Assembly: GCF_017352195.1 (NCBI RefSeq)
Contig: NZ_CP071445.1
Span: 310,001-374,000 of the forward strand
DNA from: Sedimentibacter sp. zth1
Lineage (GTDB): Bacteria > Bacillota > Clostridia > Tissierellales > Sedimentibacteraceae
Direction: 5' to 3'
Length of the DNA: 64,000 nucleotides
This document shows positions 42,696-51,852 of this stretch, one piece after another; position 1 is the first letter of the stretch; every line of letters starts with the position of its first letter. The translations under genes were made by a program, and so were the position numbers. A model generated the notes under the pieces. That model ran no database searches and was not told the DNA's origin. It was given only the letters and a program-made list of their open reading frames with translations.

Positions 42696-45600
42696 TATAG
42701 GTATATTAAAATTTTTCAAGAACAGATATAATATTTTGTACATAGTGGTGATAGTAATTATAACTATTCTTTCGTTTAAACTTGCTACATTAACTGTTGT
42801 TGAAGGTGAAAAATATAGAGAAGTTGCAGATGTAAAGAAAATAAAGGATATTCCAATAAAGGCACCAAGAGGTAAAATTTACGATAGAAATGGTGTTGTT
42901 TTAGCAGATAATCTTACTAGCTTTACAGTTCAAATATATAAAAATAAAGTTAGGAGTGGTAATTTTATAGACACTGCTTTTGCTTTAACTAAGATTTTAG
43001 AGGAAAATGGTGAGTCTTTGATAGATGAGTTTCCTATTTTATTAGATACTTTTGAATTTGTAAATGAAGAAGATGGTGTTACACAATCTGAAACAGAAAG
43101 TGTTATAAGTATTATAAGAGATAACAATCTATTTAATGAATGGATAAATGCTAAAGTAGATATTGACAATATTACCTTAAGTATAAAAGAAAAAGTATCT
43201 ATTTTGTTGAATAAAGAAATGAAATTGTTGCCTATTAAATTAGAAAATGATATGTTTTTATATACATTAGATGATGAAGGTATAAAAAAATGGCTAGTTG
43301 ACAATAATTATTCAGAAAATTTAACATGCGATGAATTAGTTCATGATATTATATCAAGAGATAATAGATTTATGTTGAATTTACTTTCTAATTCAAGAAT
43401 TAGAAAAATAACATATAATATGTTAAATAGTAAGGGTTTGATAGATAGCATTAAGTTAGTACCATTTTCGTTCATTTATGATAGAAAATACAAAACAATA
43501 AAAAGCAATTTAATTGAAAAATATGATGGTATTACAAATGAAACAACTGCAAAAGAAGATTTCATTTATTTAACAAAACTTGAGGTTTTTGATTACTTAT
43601 TTAGTTCTGCATATGGAGAAGATAAACAAGTGGTTCCAGCAGAATTATTGCTAAATAAGCTTAAAGAAACATATAGTGACTTACCTGTTCAAATAAAAGT
43701 CGAAAATGGTATTGCTGAATATGAATATATTGAGGATTTTGACAAAGATAAATATATTAAAGATTTAAACTTAGAAAGCACTGTTTCTGCATACCATTTA
43801 ATTAAAATCTTGTCCTTGAAGGAAAATACAATTGTTGATAATGTTATTACGAGTATTGATGTTGCTCCGTATGCGCAGATTGAACTTTTAAATAGAGAAA
43901 TTAATCCTAATATATCAATAGCTTCGTGGAAATATTCACCTATCAGAGATAAATATAATTGGATTTCTAATAATTTAGGAAAATCTGATAAAAACAAAAG
44001 TGTCGAAGAAATATTTAAAATTCTAAAAAAAGATTTAAAATTAGATGAAGAAATGAGCAACTATGATGTTAGAAATATTTTAGTTGTTAAGGATAGATAT
44101 AATAAACAAGGTTATTTGTCTTATTACCCAATTGATATTTGTTATAATATTTCAGAGAAATCGGTAGCAATGATTTCAGAAAGAAATTATGAGCTTGAAG
44201 GTGTAAATATTGAAATAGAGCCAATAAGATACTATCCTGAGAAAAGTTTGGCGGCTCATGTTTTGGGGTATTTAGGCAAAATTTCTCAAGAATATGAAAT
44301 TGAAGAGTATATCGAAAATCAAGGATATAGCTTAGATGATATCATAGGAAAAACGGGTATAGAAGAAAAGTTTGAAAGCTATTTATGTGGTTTAAAAGGC
44401 AAAAAAACAGTTGCGGTTAATTCTACGGGCAATACAATTGAATCAGTTGATGAATTAGCACCCCGTCCTGGTGATGATGTATATTTGACTATAGATGCAA
44501 GGCTTCAAGCTAAGGCTCAAGAAGCATTAGAAAAAGGGCTTAAAACTTTGCAAGTTGGTGGAACGTATGAAAGTGAGTGGGGAAAGTATAAATTTTCTGA
44601 TGCTTACAAGAATGCAACATCAGCCTCTTTGGTAGCATTGGATGTAAAAACAGGAGAGGTATTAGCACTTGCAAATTATCCTTCATATGATTTAAATATG
44701 TTTGCAACAGGTATATCCTCTGAAGACTGGAACAGCTTGCAAAATGACTCGAAAGATCCACTTTCACCAAGACCACTTTATAATACAGCATTATTAACGG
44801 CAATACAACCCGGTTCTACTTTTAAAATGATTACAGCTCTTGCAGCACTTGAAAAAGGCGTTAATCCAAATGAAAAAATATACTGTGCAGGTGTTATGGA
44901 AGTCGGAGGTAGAAATTTTGGTTGTTGGATTTATAATCTTAGACGTGGTGCACATGGTAATCAAGATATTTATCAAGCAATAAAAAATTCATGTAACTTT
45001 TATTTTTTCACAACAATGCTTGGTGAAAATCCTGCAACAGGTCAAAAGCATAGTATAAAGCTTGATTTTGAAGATGTAACAAATATGGCAGTAAAATTTG
45101 GTCTAAATGACCCAACTGGAATAGAAATTGATATACCTAAAGAGTACTCTGGAGGAGTACCAAACTTAGATAGTAAAAAATCAACTATAAGAATGTATCT
45201 TAGGTTTTTCTTAGAAGATAAACTGAAGAACTATGTAATAGATGACTATGATATGGATGATGATGAATTGAAAAATGTTATTGAAGAAATTGTTAGTTGG
45301 ATTAATGCAGAAAATGTACTTACAAGAGGTGAAGTATATGAAAAGCTTGATAAACTAAATATTAATCCTGAAAAAACGTATGGTGATAACATTCCAATTG
45401 TAGATATTTTAAAATATACTTATATCAACCAAGCTGCGTGGAATAGTGGTGATAGTCTAAACCTTTCAATTGGTCAGGGTAGTAATGCTTATACACCTAT
45501 TCAAATGGCGAATTATGTTGCAACAATTGCAAATGGCGGATATAAGCATAATGTGAGTGTCATTGATAAGATTTTGTCTTATGATAAATCTAAATTGACA

Positions 45601-45957
45601 TATTTAGGTGAAAGAGTTTCTGAAAGAGTAGAATTAAGTGATTATTCGTATTTAGATATAGTAAAAGAAGGCATGAAGTTAGTTGCAAATGACAGCTCAG
45701 TTTTTAGATCGTTTCCTGTTCAATGCGCAGTAAAAACAGGTACTGCACAAAAAGATGGAATTAATCCTGAAACTGGAGAAGAATATGATGATTTTGCTTG
45801 GTATGTAGCATATGGACCATATGAAGATGCACAAATAGCAGTAGCATGTGTTATATTTCAAGGAGGATCAGGACTCTATCCAGCACCAATTGTAAGAGAT
45901 GTAATAGGAGAATATTTAGTGTTAAATGGTAAACTAGAAAGACCAACTAAAGAATAA
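42688..45957 (+). CDS. Penicillin-binding protein 2, very large form
   Basis: This class B transpeptidase cross-links peptidoglycan during elongation. It has one N-terminal helix, a dimerisation/pedestal domain starting KDIPIKAPRGKIYDRNG, and a catalytic domain with GSTFK (Ser710 when counted from GTG 42688), KNSCN and KTGTAQ. At about 1089 residues it is far longer than the usual 600-700 because of a roughly 300-residue insertion in the pedestal and another before the KTG motif. Start choice is uncertain: GTG 42688 overlaps the mreD end and lies within the AGGGGTGAG that would be the ribosome site, while TTG 42670 has no site. Confidence 0.9.
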   Translation: MSDIGILKFFKNRYNILYIVVIVIITILSFKLATLTVVEGEKYREVADVKKIKDIPIKAPRGKIYDRNGVVLADNLTSFTVQIYKNKVRSGNFIDTAFALTKILEENGESLIDEFPILLDTFEFVNEEDGVTQSETESVISIIRDNNLFNEWINAKVDIDNITLSIKEKVSILLNKEMKLLPIKLENDMFLYTLDDEGIKKWLVDNNYSENLTCDELVHDIISRDNRFMLNLLSNSRIRKITYNMLNSKGLIDSIKLVPFSFIYDRKYKTIKSNLIEKYDGITNETTAKEDFIYLTKLEVFDYLFSSAYGEDKQVVPAELLLNKLKETYSDLPVQIKVENGIAEYEYIEDFDKDKYIKDLNLESTVSAYHLIKILSLKENTIVDNVITSIDVAPYAQIELLNREINPNISIASWKYSPIRDKYNWISNNLGKSDKNKSVEEIFKILKKDLKLDEEMSNYDVRNILVVKDRYNKQGYLSYYPIDICYNISEKSVAMISERNYELEGVNIEIEPIRYYPEKSLAAHVLGYLGKISQEYEIEEYIENQGYSLDDIIGKTGIEEKFESYLCGLKGKKTVAVNSTGNTIESVDELAPRPGDDVYLTIDARLQAKAQEALEKGLKTLQVGGTYESEWGKYKFSDAYKNATSASLVALDVKTGEVLALANYPSYDLNMFATGISSEDWNSLQNDSKDPLSPRPLYNTALLTAIQPGSTFKMITALAALEKGVNPNEKIYCAGVMEVGGRNFGCWIYNLRRGAHGNQDIYQAIKNSCNFYFFTTMLGENPATGQKHSIKLDFEDVTNMAVKFGLNDPTGIEIDIPKEYSGGVPNLDSKKSTIRMYLRFFLEDKLKNYVIDDYDMDDDELKNVIEEIVSWINAENVLTRGEVYEKLDKLNINPEKTYGDNIPIVDILKYTYINQAAWNSGDSLNLSIGQGSNAYTPIQMANYVATIANGGYKHNVSVIDKILSYDKSKLTYLGERVSERVELSDYSYLDIVKEGMKLVANDSSVFRSFPVQCAVKTGTAQKDGINPETGEEYDDFAWYVAYGPYEDAQIAVACVIFQGGSGLYPAPIVRDVIGEYLVLNGKLERPTKE

Positions 45958-45991
45958 TTTTATAAAAATTTTATAGTAAAGGTGTTTGATT

Positions 45992-46696
45992 ATGAATAAA
46001 AAAATACTGGTAACTTCTGAAAAAGATAATATTGGAAAAAGTCTATTTAGTGTCAAACTTGCTATTTCAATTGCAGAAAACGAAAAAAAAGTAGTTATTG
46101 TTGAATATACTAACAAAAATAAAAGTATTGCTGATTATTTGGGTTTTGAAGAAGAGATTATTTATGATTTAAAAGATGCATTAGAAAAAGTATGTACTCT
46201 TGAACAAAGCTTGAAGCAAATAAGCGAAAGAGTTGATTTATTACCTGCACCAAGACTTAAAAATAAAAAAATTGAAACAGATTCACTTAAATTTGCTGAT
46301 TTGTTAAACACACTATCAAAAACATATGATTATATTATTGTTGAAACTTCATCTATTTCAGCATGTGTAAGTATTGATTTAAAATTAATAAATTCTATTT
46401 TAATAATGAATAATAATGATTTTTCTTCAATAAGAGAAATAAATAATGATTTTTTGATATCAAATGAATACAAAATTATTAATAAATACATTATAATTAA
46501 TAAATTTGATAAAAGTGGTGCAAAAACTAGCAAAAAATTAAAAGTAAAGGATTATACTAAAGTGTTCCCACAACCTTTATTGACTATAGTTCCTTATAAG
46601 CATAAGTATGATAATTTTAAAACAGCATATTTATTAAATGAAAGAAAAGATAAACTTTCTAACTGTATAAAGGAGTTAGCACAAAAGGTTTTATAA
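45992..46696 (+). CDS. MinD/ParA-like ATPase with eroded P-loop
   Basis: The 234-residue protein lies where minC-minD-minE usually follow pbp2. The overall fold fits MinD/ParA: start KKILVTSEKDNIGKSLFSVKLA, then VVIVEYTNKNKSIADYLGF and DYIIVETSS. The Walker A reads EKDNIGKS instead of KGGxGKT/S, and the switch aspartate in the DxD block is replaced by VEYT. It is probably a divergent or inactive family member. No minC, no minE and no C-terminal amphipathic helix of MinD are visible. Confidence 0.7.
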   Translation: MNKKILVTSEKDNIGKSLFSVKLAISIAENEKKVVIVEYTNKNKSIADYLGFEEEIIYDLKDALEKVCTLEQSLKQISERVDLLPAPRLKNKKIETDSLKFADLLNTLSKTYDYIIVETSSISACVSIDLKLINSILIMNNNDFSSIREINNDFLISNEYKIINKYIIINKFDKSGAKTSKKLKVKDYTKVFPQPLLTIVPYKHKYDNFKTAYLLNERKDKLSNCIKELAQKVL

Positions 46697-46715
46697 CTTT
46701 ATAAAAGGTGGATAT

Positions 46716-47747
46716 ATGGTTAAAAAAAGAATATTTAGTGCTACTATATTTATCTTGATTTTGTCTATTACTACATCATGTAGTATAATGGGTAAGGATT
46801 TATCAATTTCAAGAGATGCTTTTATGCTTGATACATTAGTTACTATAACCATTTATGGTCAAGATGATCAAGAAATTATTAGTGGTGCTCTAAATAAAAT
46901 TAGTGAGTTAGAAAATATATTAAGTGTTCATAAAGAAGGAAGCGATTTATATAACATTCGGCTAAACGCAGGTATTCAAGGAACAAAAGTTACAGATCAT
47001 ACTATGAATGTAATAAAAAGATCTATGGATTATTACAAATTAACATCTAATGATTATGATATCACACTTGGACCCGTTATAGAATTATGGAAAAAAAGCA
47101 GTGAAACAAAATCATTGCCAGATGTGAAAAGAATCAATGAATTATTAAAATTAGTTAATTCTAATTTAATTCAAATAGATGAAGATAATAACATGGTTTA
47201 TGTAAATAAAGGAATGTTTATAGATTTTGGAGCAGCAGCCAAAGGTTATATAGCAGACCAAGTAAAAGAATACTTAATAGGGAAAGGCGTTAAAAATGCC
47301 ATCATTAATTTAGGTGGCAATGTAGATATAATAGGTTCAAAAGTTGATGGTTCAAATTTTAATATTGGTATAATAGATCCATTTGCAAATGAAGCTAGTT
47401 TCCTGGGTATATTAAATGTTTCTAACACGTCTATTGTTACATCTGGTGATTATGAAAGATATTTTGAAGTTGACGGGAAAAGATATCATCATATTATTAA
47501 TCCAAAGACGGGTTATCCAGCAAACAGTGATTTGACGTCAGTTTCAATAGTAACAAATAATGGATTAAATGCTGATATACTTTCAACTAAAACTTTTATC
47601 TTAGGATATGAAAAAGGTATTGAACTAATTGAGAGCTTAGATGGAGTTGAAGCGTTGTTTATAAAAAAAGATAAAACTATTTATTTAACAAAAGGTTTGA
47701 AGGATAGATTTAAGATTGTTAATGATAATTATAAAATAATAAATTAA
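46716..47747 (+). CDS. apbE: ApbE-type FAD:protein FMN transferase, lipoprotein
   Basis: The 343-residue protein has a lipoprotein signal with Cys22 in LSITTSC, so it is anchored outside the membrane. The family features are RDAFMLDTLVTITIYG, FIDFGAAAKGYIADQV, INLGGNVDIIG and YHHIINPKTGYPA. It covalently attaches FMN to threonine in motifs such as those of RnfG and RnfD, which are present in this window; that pairing is inferred. Confidence 0.94.
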   Translation: MVKKRIFSATIFILILSITTSCSIMGKDLSISRDAFMLDTLVTITIYGQDDQEIISGALNKISELENILSVHKEGSDLYNIRLNAGIQGTKVTDHTMNVIKRSMDYYKLTSNDYDITLGPVIELWKKSSETKSLPDVKRINELLKLVNSNLIQIDEDNNMVYVNKGMFIDFGAAAKGYIADQVKEYLIGKGVKNAIINLGGNVDIIGSKVDGSNFNIGIIDPFANEASFLGILNVSNTSIVTSGDYERYFEVDGKRYHHIINPKTGYPANSDLTSVSIVTNNGLNADILSTKTFILGYEKGIELIESLDGVEALFIKKDKTIYLTKGLKDRFKIVNDNYKIIN

Positions 47748-47841
47748 TAAATATATACAATAAAATTTAGTTACCCCTTTAATATTATAGTAATAAAGCT
47801 TGTAACATTTTAATACAATAATAAAAAAGGGGTGTCTTTAA

Positions 47842-48474
47842 TTGAGCAAAGTATTTAATAAAAAAATAAATATTAAAAGAAAAGAAAATATTAATAAAAA
47901 ACTTGTCATACAAATTGTATTAAGCATTGTTTTAGTTATAGCAGTTGTTATCACAAAACAACTGAATAACATATATACAATAAAATATACCAATCTAGCA
48001 AAAGAGAAAATAGTTGAAACTATAGACTACAAAAATATTTTTACTAATATCAAATCAAATTTTACCAATATTGGGCAAAGGATATCTACAAGTGTATTTC
48101 AAAGTAAAGAATATGCAGCACCGGTTAGTGGCAAAATAACAAAAAACTATGGTATTGATAACTCTGTAAACAATTCCGAATATAATCATGGCATAGATAT
48201 AATATCAAACTTGGCATCTGTGAAATCAATATCAGATGGCAGTGTTCTTTCTGTTGGTGAAAATGATAATATGTTCAATTATATTATTATAAAAAAAGAT
48301 GGTAAAACTATAATTTATAGCAAACTAGAAGAAGTCTTTGTCAATAAAGGAGATAATATTGAAATAGGTCAATTAGTAGGAAAATTAGATGAAAAAGACA
48401 AACAACTACATCTTGAAATATGGGAAAATGGTGAATCAATTAATCCTACTAAATTATTTAAGCTATATGAATAA
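47842..48474 (+). CDS. SpoIVFA-like sporulation protein (degenerate M23 domain)
   Basis: The 210-residue protein starts at TTG 47842, behind AAGGGGTG. It has one helix (about 25-42) and an extracytoplasmic M23-like domain. YNHGIDI keeps the first histidine and an aspartate, but the HxH motif reads HLE, so the domain is probably not a protease. A membrane-tethered inactive M23 domain next to an M50 protease is the SpoIVFA/SpoIVFB arrangement, in which SpoIVFA holds the protease in check until late sporulation. Confidence 0.75.
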   Translation: MSKVFNKKINIKRKENINKKLVIQIVLSIVLVIAVVITKQLNNIYTIKYTNLAKEKIVETIDYKNIFTNIKSNFTNIGQRISTSVFQSKEYAAPVSGKITKNYGIDNSVNNSEYNHGIDIISNLASVKSISDGSVLSVGENDNMFNYIIIKKDGKTIIYSKLEEVFVNKGDNIEIGQLVGKLDEKDKQLHLEIWENGESINPTKLFKLYE

Positions 48475-48476
48475 AA

Positions 48477-49010
48477 TTGAAGCTTAAATATTTATTAATT
48501 ATATATATATCTTTTATATTGCATGAGATAGGGCATTTTATAACTGCACATTTCATAGGAGCTAGAGTAGTTTGCTTTAAGTTAGGTTTATATGGTGTTA
48601 ATATGCAGATTAATACTAATGATTTATCATATAAAAAAAAGATGTTATTGTTTTTCTCAGGTCCATTAACAAATGTATTTATTGCTTTGTTTGCATATAA
48701 ATATCAATTGGTAAGCATATTAGAGGTTAATATGCTGTTAGCAGTGATTAATTTGATACCTGTAGTTCCATTGGATGGTGGAAATATTTTAAAAACAATA
48801 TTGGAGATCTTTTTAAAGAAAAAATATGTGTGTATATTTAATATAATTATTAATCTTATATTTATGTTAATTGCGTTGTGGTGTTTATATAAATCACATA
48901 GCATTATTTATTTAGCAATAGGGTACATTGCAATTAAAGGTATCATAACAGAAAAAAATATGTTATTATTTGATAAAATGAAAAACACATATAAAAAGTT
49001 AATTTATTAA
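48477..49010 (+). CDS. SpoIVFB-like M50 site-2 metalloprotease
   Basis: The 177-residue membrane protein has the zinc motif HEIGH (about residues 16-20) in its first helix and a later NLIPVVPLDGGNIL with the third-ligand aspartate. The FFSGPLTNVFIAL segment is typical of M50B proteases. It would cleave pro-sigma-K in the mother cell; the substrate is inferred. The TTG start two bases after the previous stop lacks a good ribosome site, implying coupling. It is shorter than B. subtilis SpoIVFB and has no clear CBS domain. Confidence 0.82.
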   Translation: MKLKYLLIIYISFILHEIGHFITAHFIGARVVCFKLGLYGVNMQINTNDLSYKKKMLLFFSGPLTNVFIALFAYKYQLVSILEVNMLLAVINLIPVVPLDGGNILKTILEIFLKKKYVCIFNIIINLIFMLIALWCLYKSHSIIYLAIGYIAIKGIITEKNMLLFDKMKNTYKKLIY

Positions 49011-49020
49011 AAGGTATAAG

Positions 49021-50112
49021 ATGAAAGATAAAATATTAGAGATAGCAAAAAATATAGGTATAGATGAAATAGGATTTACTAACACATTGAATTTGGACTA
49101 CCTTAGACCTGTTTTAGAAAAAAGGATAAGCAATAATTTTTCTTGTGAATTTGAAGAGAATAATATTGATAAAAGACTTAATATAAAAGATTATTTTGTT
49201 GGTTGTAGGAGTATTATTTGTGTTGCCTTTCCATATGCACAAGGCTACAAAATTCCTAATAAATCGAATATGGGAAATTTAAGTGTTTCTTCTTTTGGAA
49301 TTGATTATCACAGGATAGTAAAAGAAAAGTTAAATGAGTTAGCTGAAAAAATAAAAGAAATAAAGTCATTTAATTATACTATATGCGTAGATACTACTCC
49401 TCTTGTCGATAGAGCAATATGTAAAAATTCAGGATTAGGATATATTGGAAATAATAGCATGCTTATCAATAGTAGGTATGGTTCTTTTGTTTTTTTAGGA
49501 TATATTTTAACAGATTTAGATATTTCACAGGATGAAAACAAGGTGAACGATAGTTGCGGAAGTTGTAATATTTGCAGAATAAAATGCCCAAACCATGCAA
49601 TACAACCAGATGGAACTATAAATACAAAAAGATGTGTATCTTATTTAACCCAAACAAAGGACTATATAGAAATCAAATATAGAAAAGCGTTAGGTCATCA
49701 AATATATGGTTGTGACATTTGCCAATATTATTGCCCTAAAAATAAACACATACTAGATTTAGATACACAATGCAATTATGAAGAGTTACTTGTTGAATTA
49801 AAAGAATTATTTTATATTTCTAATAAAGAGTTCAAAATAAAATATGGGCATTTAGCAGGTAGTTGGCGAGGAAAAAATATTTGGAAAAGAAATGCTATCA
49901 TCGCTAGTGCAAATATGAAATTATATGAAATGTTCGATATTATAAGTGAAGAGCTAAAATATGATAATGATATGATTAAACTATATGCATCATGGGCATT
50001 ATTAGAAATAGATAGAGATAAAGCAAAAGATTTGATATTTAAGAGAATTAAATATGAAAACGAAATAGTACAAAATGAGTACAGAAAACTTTTGGAGGTG
50101 AAAAATGAATAG
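49021..50112 (+). CDS. queG: Epoxyqueuosine reductase
   Basis: The 363-residue cobalamin- and Fe-S-dependent enzyme performs the last step of queuosine synthesis on tRNA. VDTTPLVDRAICKNSGLGYIGNNSML carries the active region. Ferredoxin ligands are in CGSCNICRIKCPNHAI and GCDICQYYCPKN. The HLAGSWRGKNIWKRNA segment is typical. It overlaps nth by eight bases. Confidence 0.92.
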   Translation: MKDKILEIAKNIGIDEIGFTNTLNLDYLRPVLEKRISNNFSCEFEENNIDKRLNIKDYFVGCRSIICVAFPYAQGYKIPNKSNMGNLSVSSFGIDYHRIVKEKLNELAEKIKEIKSFNYTICVDTTPLVDRAICKNSGLGYIGNNSMLINSRYGSFVFLGYILTDLDISQDENKVNDSCGSCNICRIKCPNHAIQPDGTINTKRCVSYLTQTKDYIEIKYRKALGHQIYGCDICQYYCPKNKHILDLDTQCNYEELLVELKELFYISNKEFKIKYGHLAGSWRGKNIWKRNAIIASANMKLYEMFDIISEELKYDNDMIKLYASWALLEIDRDKAKDLIFKRIKYENEIVQNEYRKLLEVKNE

Positions 50113-50728
50113 AGCTACCAATGTTTATTTAATGTTAAGTGAAGAGTATCCAAATGCTAAATGTGAGTTATTATATGATACCCCATTTCAACTTTTGATT
50201 TCAACTATTTTGAGTGGTCAGTCAACAGATAAAAGTGTAAATAATTTAACTAAAGATTTATATAAAGAGTGTCCAGACCTAGATTCACTTTCTAAATTAT
50301 CAATTGAAGAGTTAGAAGAAAAGATAAGAAAAATTGGATTATATAAAAATAAATCAAAAAGTATATATAAGTTATGTAAAGAATTAATAGCATTATATGA
50401 TGGTGAAGTACCAAAAACTATGGAAGAACTTATAATACTTTCAGGAGTTGGCAGAAAAACTGCATCCGTAGTTTTAGCAGAGGCGTTTAAAATACCTACT
50501 TTCCCAGTTGATACTCATGTCTATAGAGTAACAAAAAGATTAGGACTTTCAAAATCAAATACAGTTGATAAGGTGTCAGATGATATGATGAAAAAGTTGC
50601 CTAAAAAATATTGGATAAATGCGCATCATTTATTTATAACTCATGGAAGAAAAATTTGCAGCTCAAGAAATCCAAAATGCGATATATGTATATTGAAAAA
50701 AATATGCAATTACAGTACAGATGATTAA
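50105..50728 (+). CDS. nth: Endonuclease III
   Basis: The 207-residue DNA glycosylase/AP lyase removes oxidised pyrimidines. It has LLISTILSGQSTDKSVN, the helix-hairpin-helix LSGVGRKTASVVLAEAF with the catalytic lysine, PVDTHVYRVTKRL with the catalytic aspartate, and four [4Fe-4S] cysteines at the end (CSSRNPKCDICILKKIC). TTGGAGGTG inside queG is its ribosome site. Confidence 0.96.
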   Translation: MNRATNVYLMLSEEYPNAKCELLYDTPFQLLISTILSGQSTDKSVNNLTKDLYKECPDLDSLSKLSIEELEEKIRKIGLYKNKSKSIYKLCKELIALYDGEVPKTMEELIILSGVGRKTASVVLAEAFKIPTFPVDTHVYRVTKRLGLSKSNTVDKVSDDMMKKLPKKYWINAHHLFITHGRKICSSRNPKCDICILKKICNYSTDD

Positions 50729-50769
50729 ATCTAAATAAAATTGTTCTTGGTAAAAATAAAGGAGTAATT

Positions 50770-51324
50770 ATGGCTACTGTATATTATGAATATATTTTAA
50801 TAAAGAAGTACAAAATTTTTCTTGCTTATACTAAAGACTTTGTTATACAAGCAAAATTTTTTGCAAATGATTCGTCGATAATAAATTATAATTGTTTTTT
50901 GAAAAGGTACTATACAAAAGTTGTACACAATAGATTTAGAAGTGATTATGGATTAATTTTAGAAAATTTTTTATTGGGAAAGTGTCAAAACATTGATTTG
51001 CCCATAAAATTTTTAGGAACTGATACTAATAAAAATGTATGGTCTAAAATTATGGACATACCTTTTGGAAAGCTTATAACATATGATGATTTAGTATCTC
51101 AATTAGGGGATAGTATAACAAATAAATTGGTTATTCAAGCAATAAACAAAAATAATTTTGATATAATCGTTCCATGCCATAGAGTTATTAATAAAAATAA
51201 AACCATATCTGTGGGTGCAGGAATATGTAGTGAGAAAATTGAACTTTTAAAACTTGAAGGGCATATTATTTCAAAAAAAGGGAATAATTTTTGTAAAAAA
51301 AGCCTTTATATTGTTGAGAAATAA
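50770..51324 (+). CDS. Methylated-DNA--cysteine S-methyltransferase
   Basis: The 184-residue suicide repair protein accepts alkyl groups from O6-alkylguanine. The acceptor motif is IVPCHRVI near residue 137. The preceding IPFGKLITYDDLVSQLGD carries the DNA-binding helix. The N-terminal domain is divergent. AAAGGAG precedes the ATG. It sits in a run of repair and tRNA-modification genes. Confidence 0.9.
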   Translation: MATVYYEYILIKKYKIFLAYTKDFVIQAKFFANDSSIINYNCFLKRYYTKVVHNRFRSDYGLILENFLLGKCQNIDLPIKFLGTDTNKNVWSKIMDIPFGKLITYDDLVSQLGDSITNKLVIQAINKNNFDIIVPCHRVINKNKTISVGAGICSEKIELLKLEGHIISKKGNNFCKKSLYIVEK

Positions 51325-51366
51325 TGATATAATCACCATGATAAAAATATAATGAGGTGTTTATAA

Positions 51367-51837
51367 TTGTCAATAAATATTGTAATGTTTGAACCAGAGA
51401 TTCCACAAAATACTGGTAATATAGCGAGAACATGTGCAGCAACAGGTAGTAAACTACATCTAATTAAACCACTTGGATTTTCTGTAAGTGACAAGTATTT
51501 AAAAAGAGCAGGTTTAGATTATTGGAGTTTGGTAGATATTACATACTATGAGGATCTTGAAGATTTTTTAAGTAAGCATAGTAAAAAGAAGATTTTTTTA
51601 TCTACTACACATGCAACAAAGTTTTATACAGAAGCAAAGTATGAAGATGAATGTTATATAATTTTTGGTAAGGAAACAAAAGGTCTCCCAGACAATTTGC
51701 ATGATATGTATCATGAAAATAGGATTAAAATACCTATGATTGATAATGAACATGCGAGATCATTGAATTTAGCTAATTCAGTAAACATTGTGTTATTCGA
51801 AGCACTTAGACAAATTAGATTTCCAAATTTAATTTAG
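51367..51837 (+). CDS. trmL: tRNA (cytidine/uridine-34 2'-O) methyltransferase TrmL
   Basis: The 156-residue SPOUT-fold methyltransferase starts at TTG 51367, after TGAGGTG. It has MFEPEIPQNTGNIARTCAAT, FGKETKGLPDNL and IPMIDNEHARSLNLANSV, which form the knotted S-adenosylmethionine site. It methylates the wobble ribose of tRNA-Leu species. Confidence 0.94.
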   Translation: MSINIVMFEPEIPQNTGNIARTCAATGSKLHLIKPLGFSVSDKYLKRAGLDYWSLVDITYYEDLEDFLSKHSKKKIFLSTTHATKFYTEAKYEDECYIIFGKETKGLPDNLHDMYHENRIKIPMIDNEHARSLNLANSVNIVLFEALRQIRFPNLI

Positions 51838-51852
51838 TATAATGGAGGAAGT

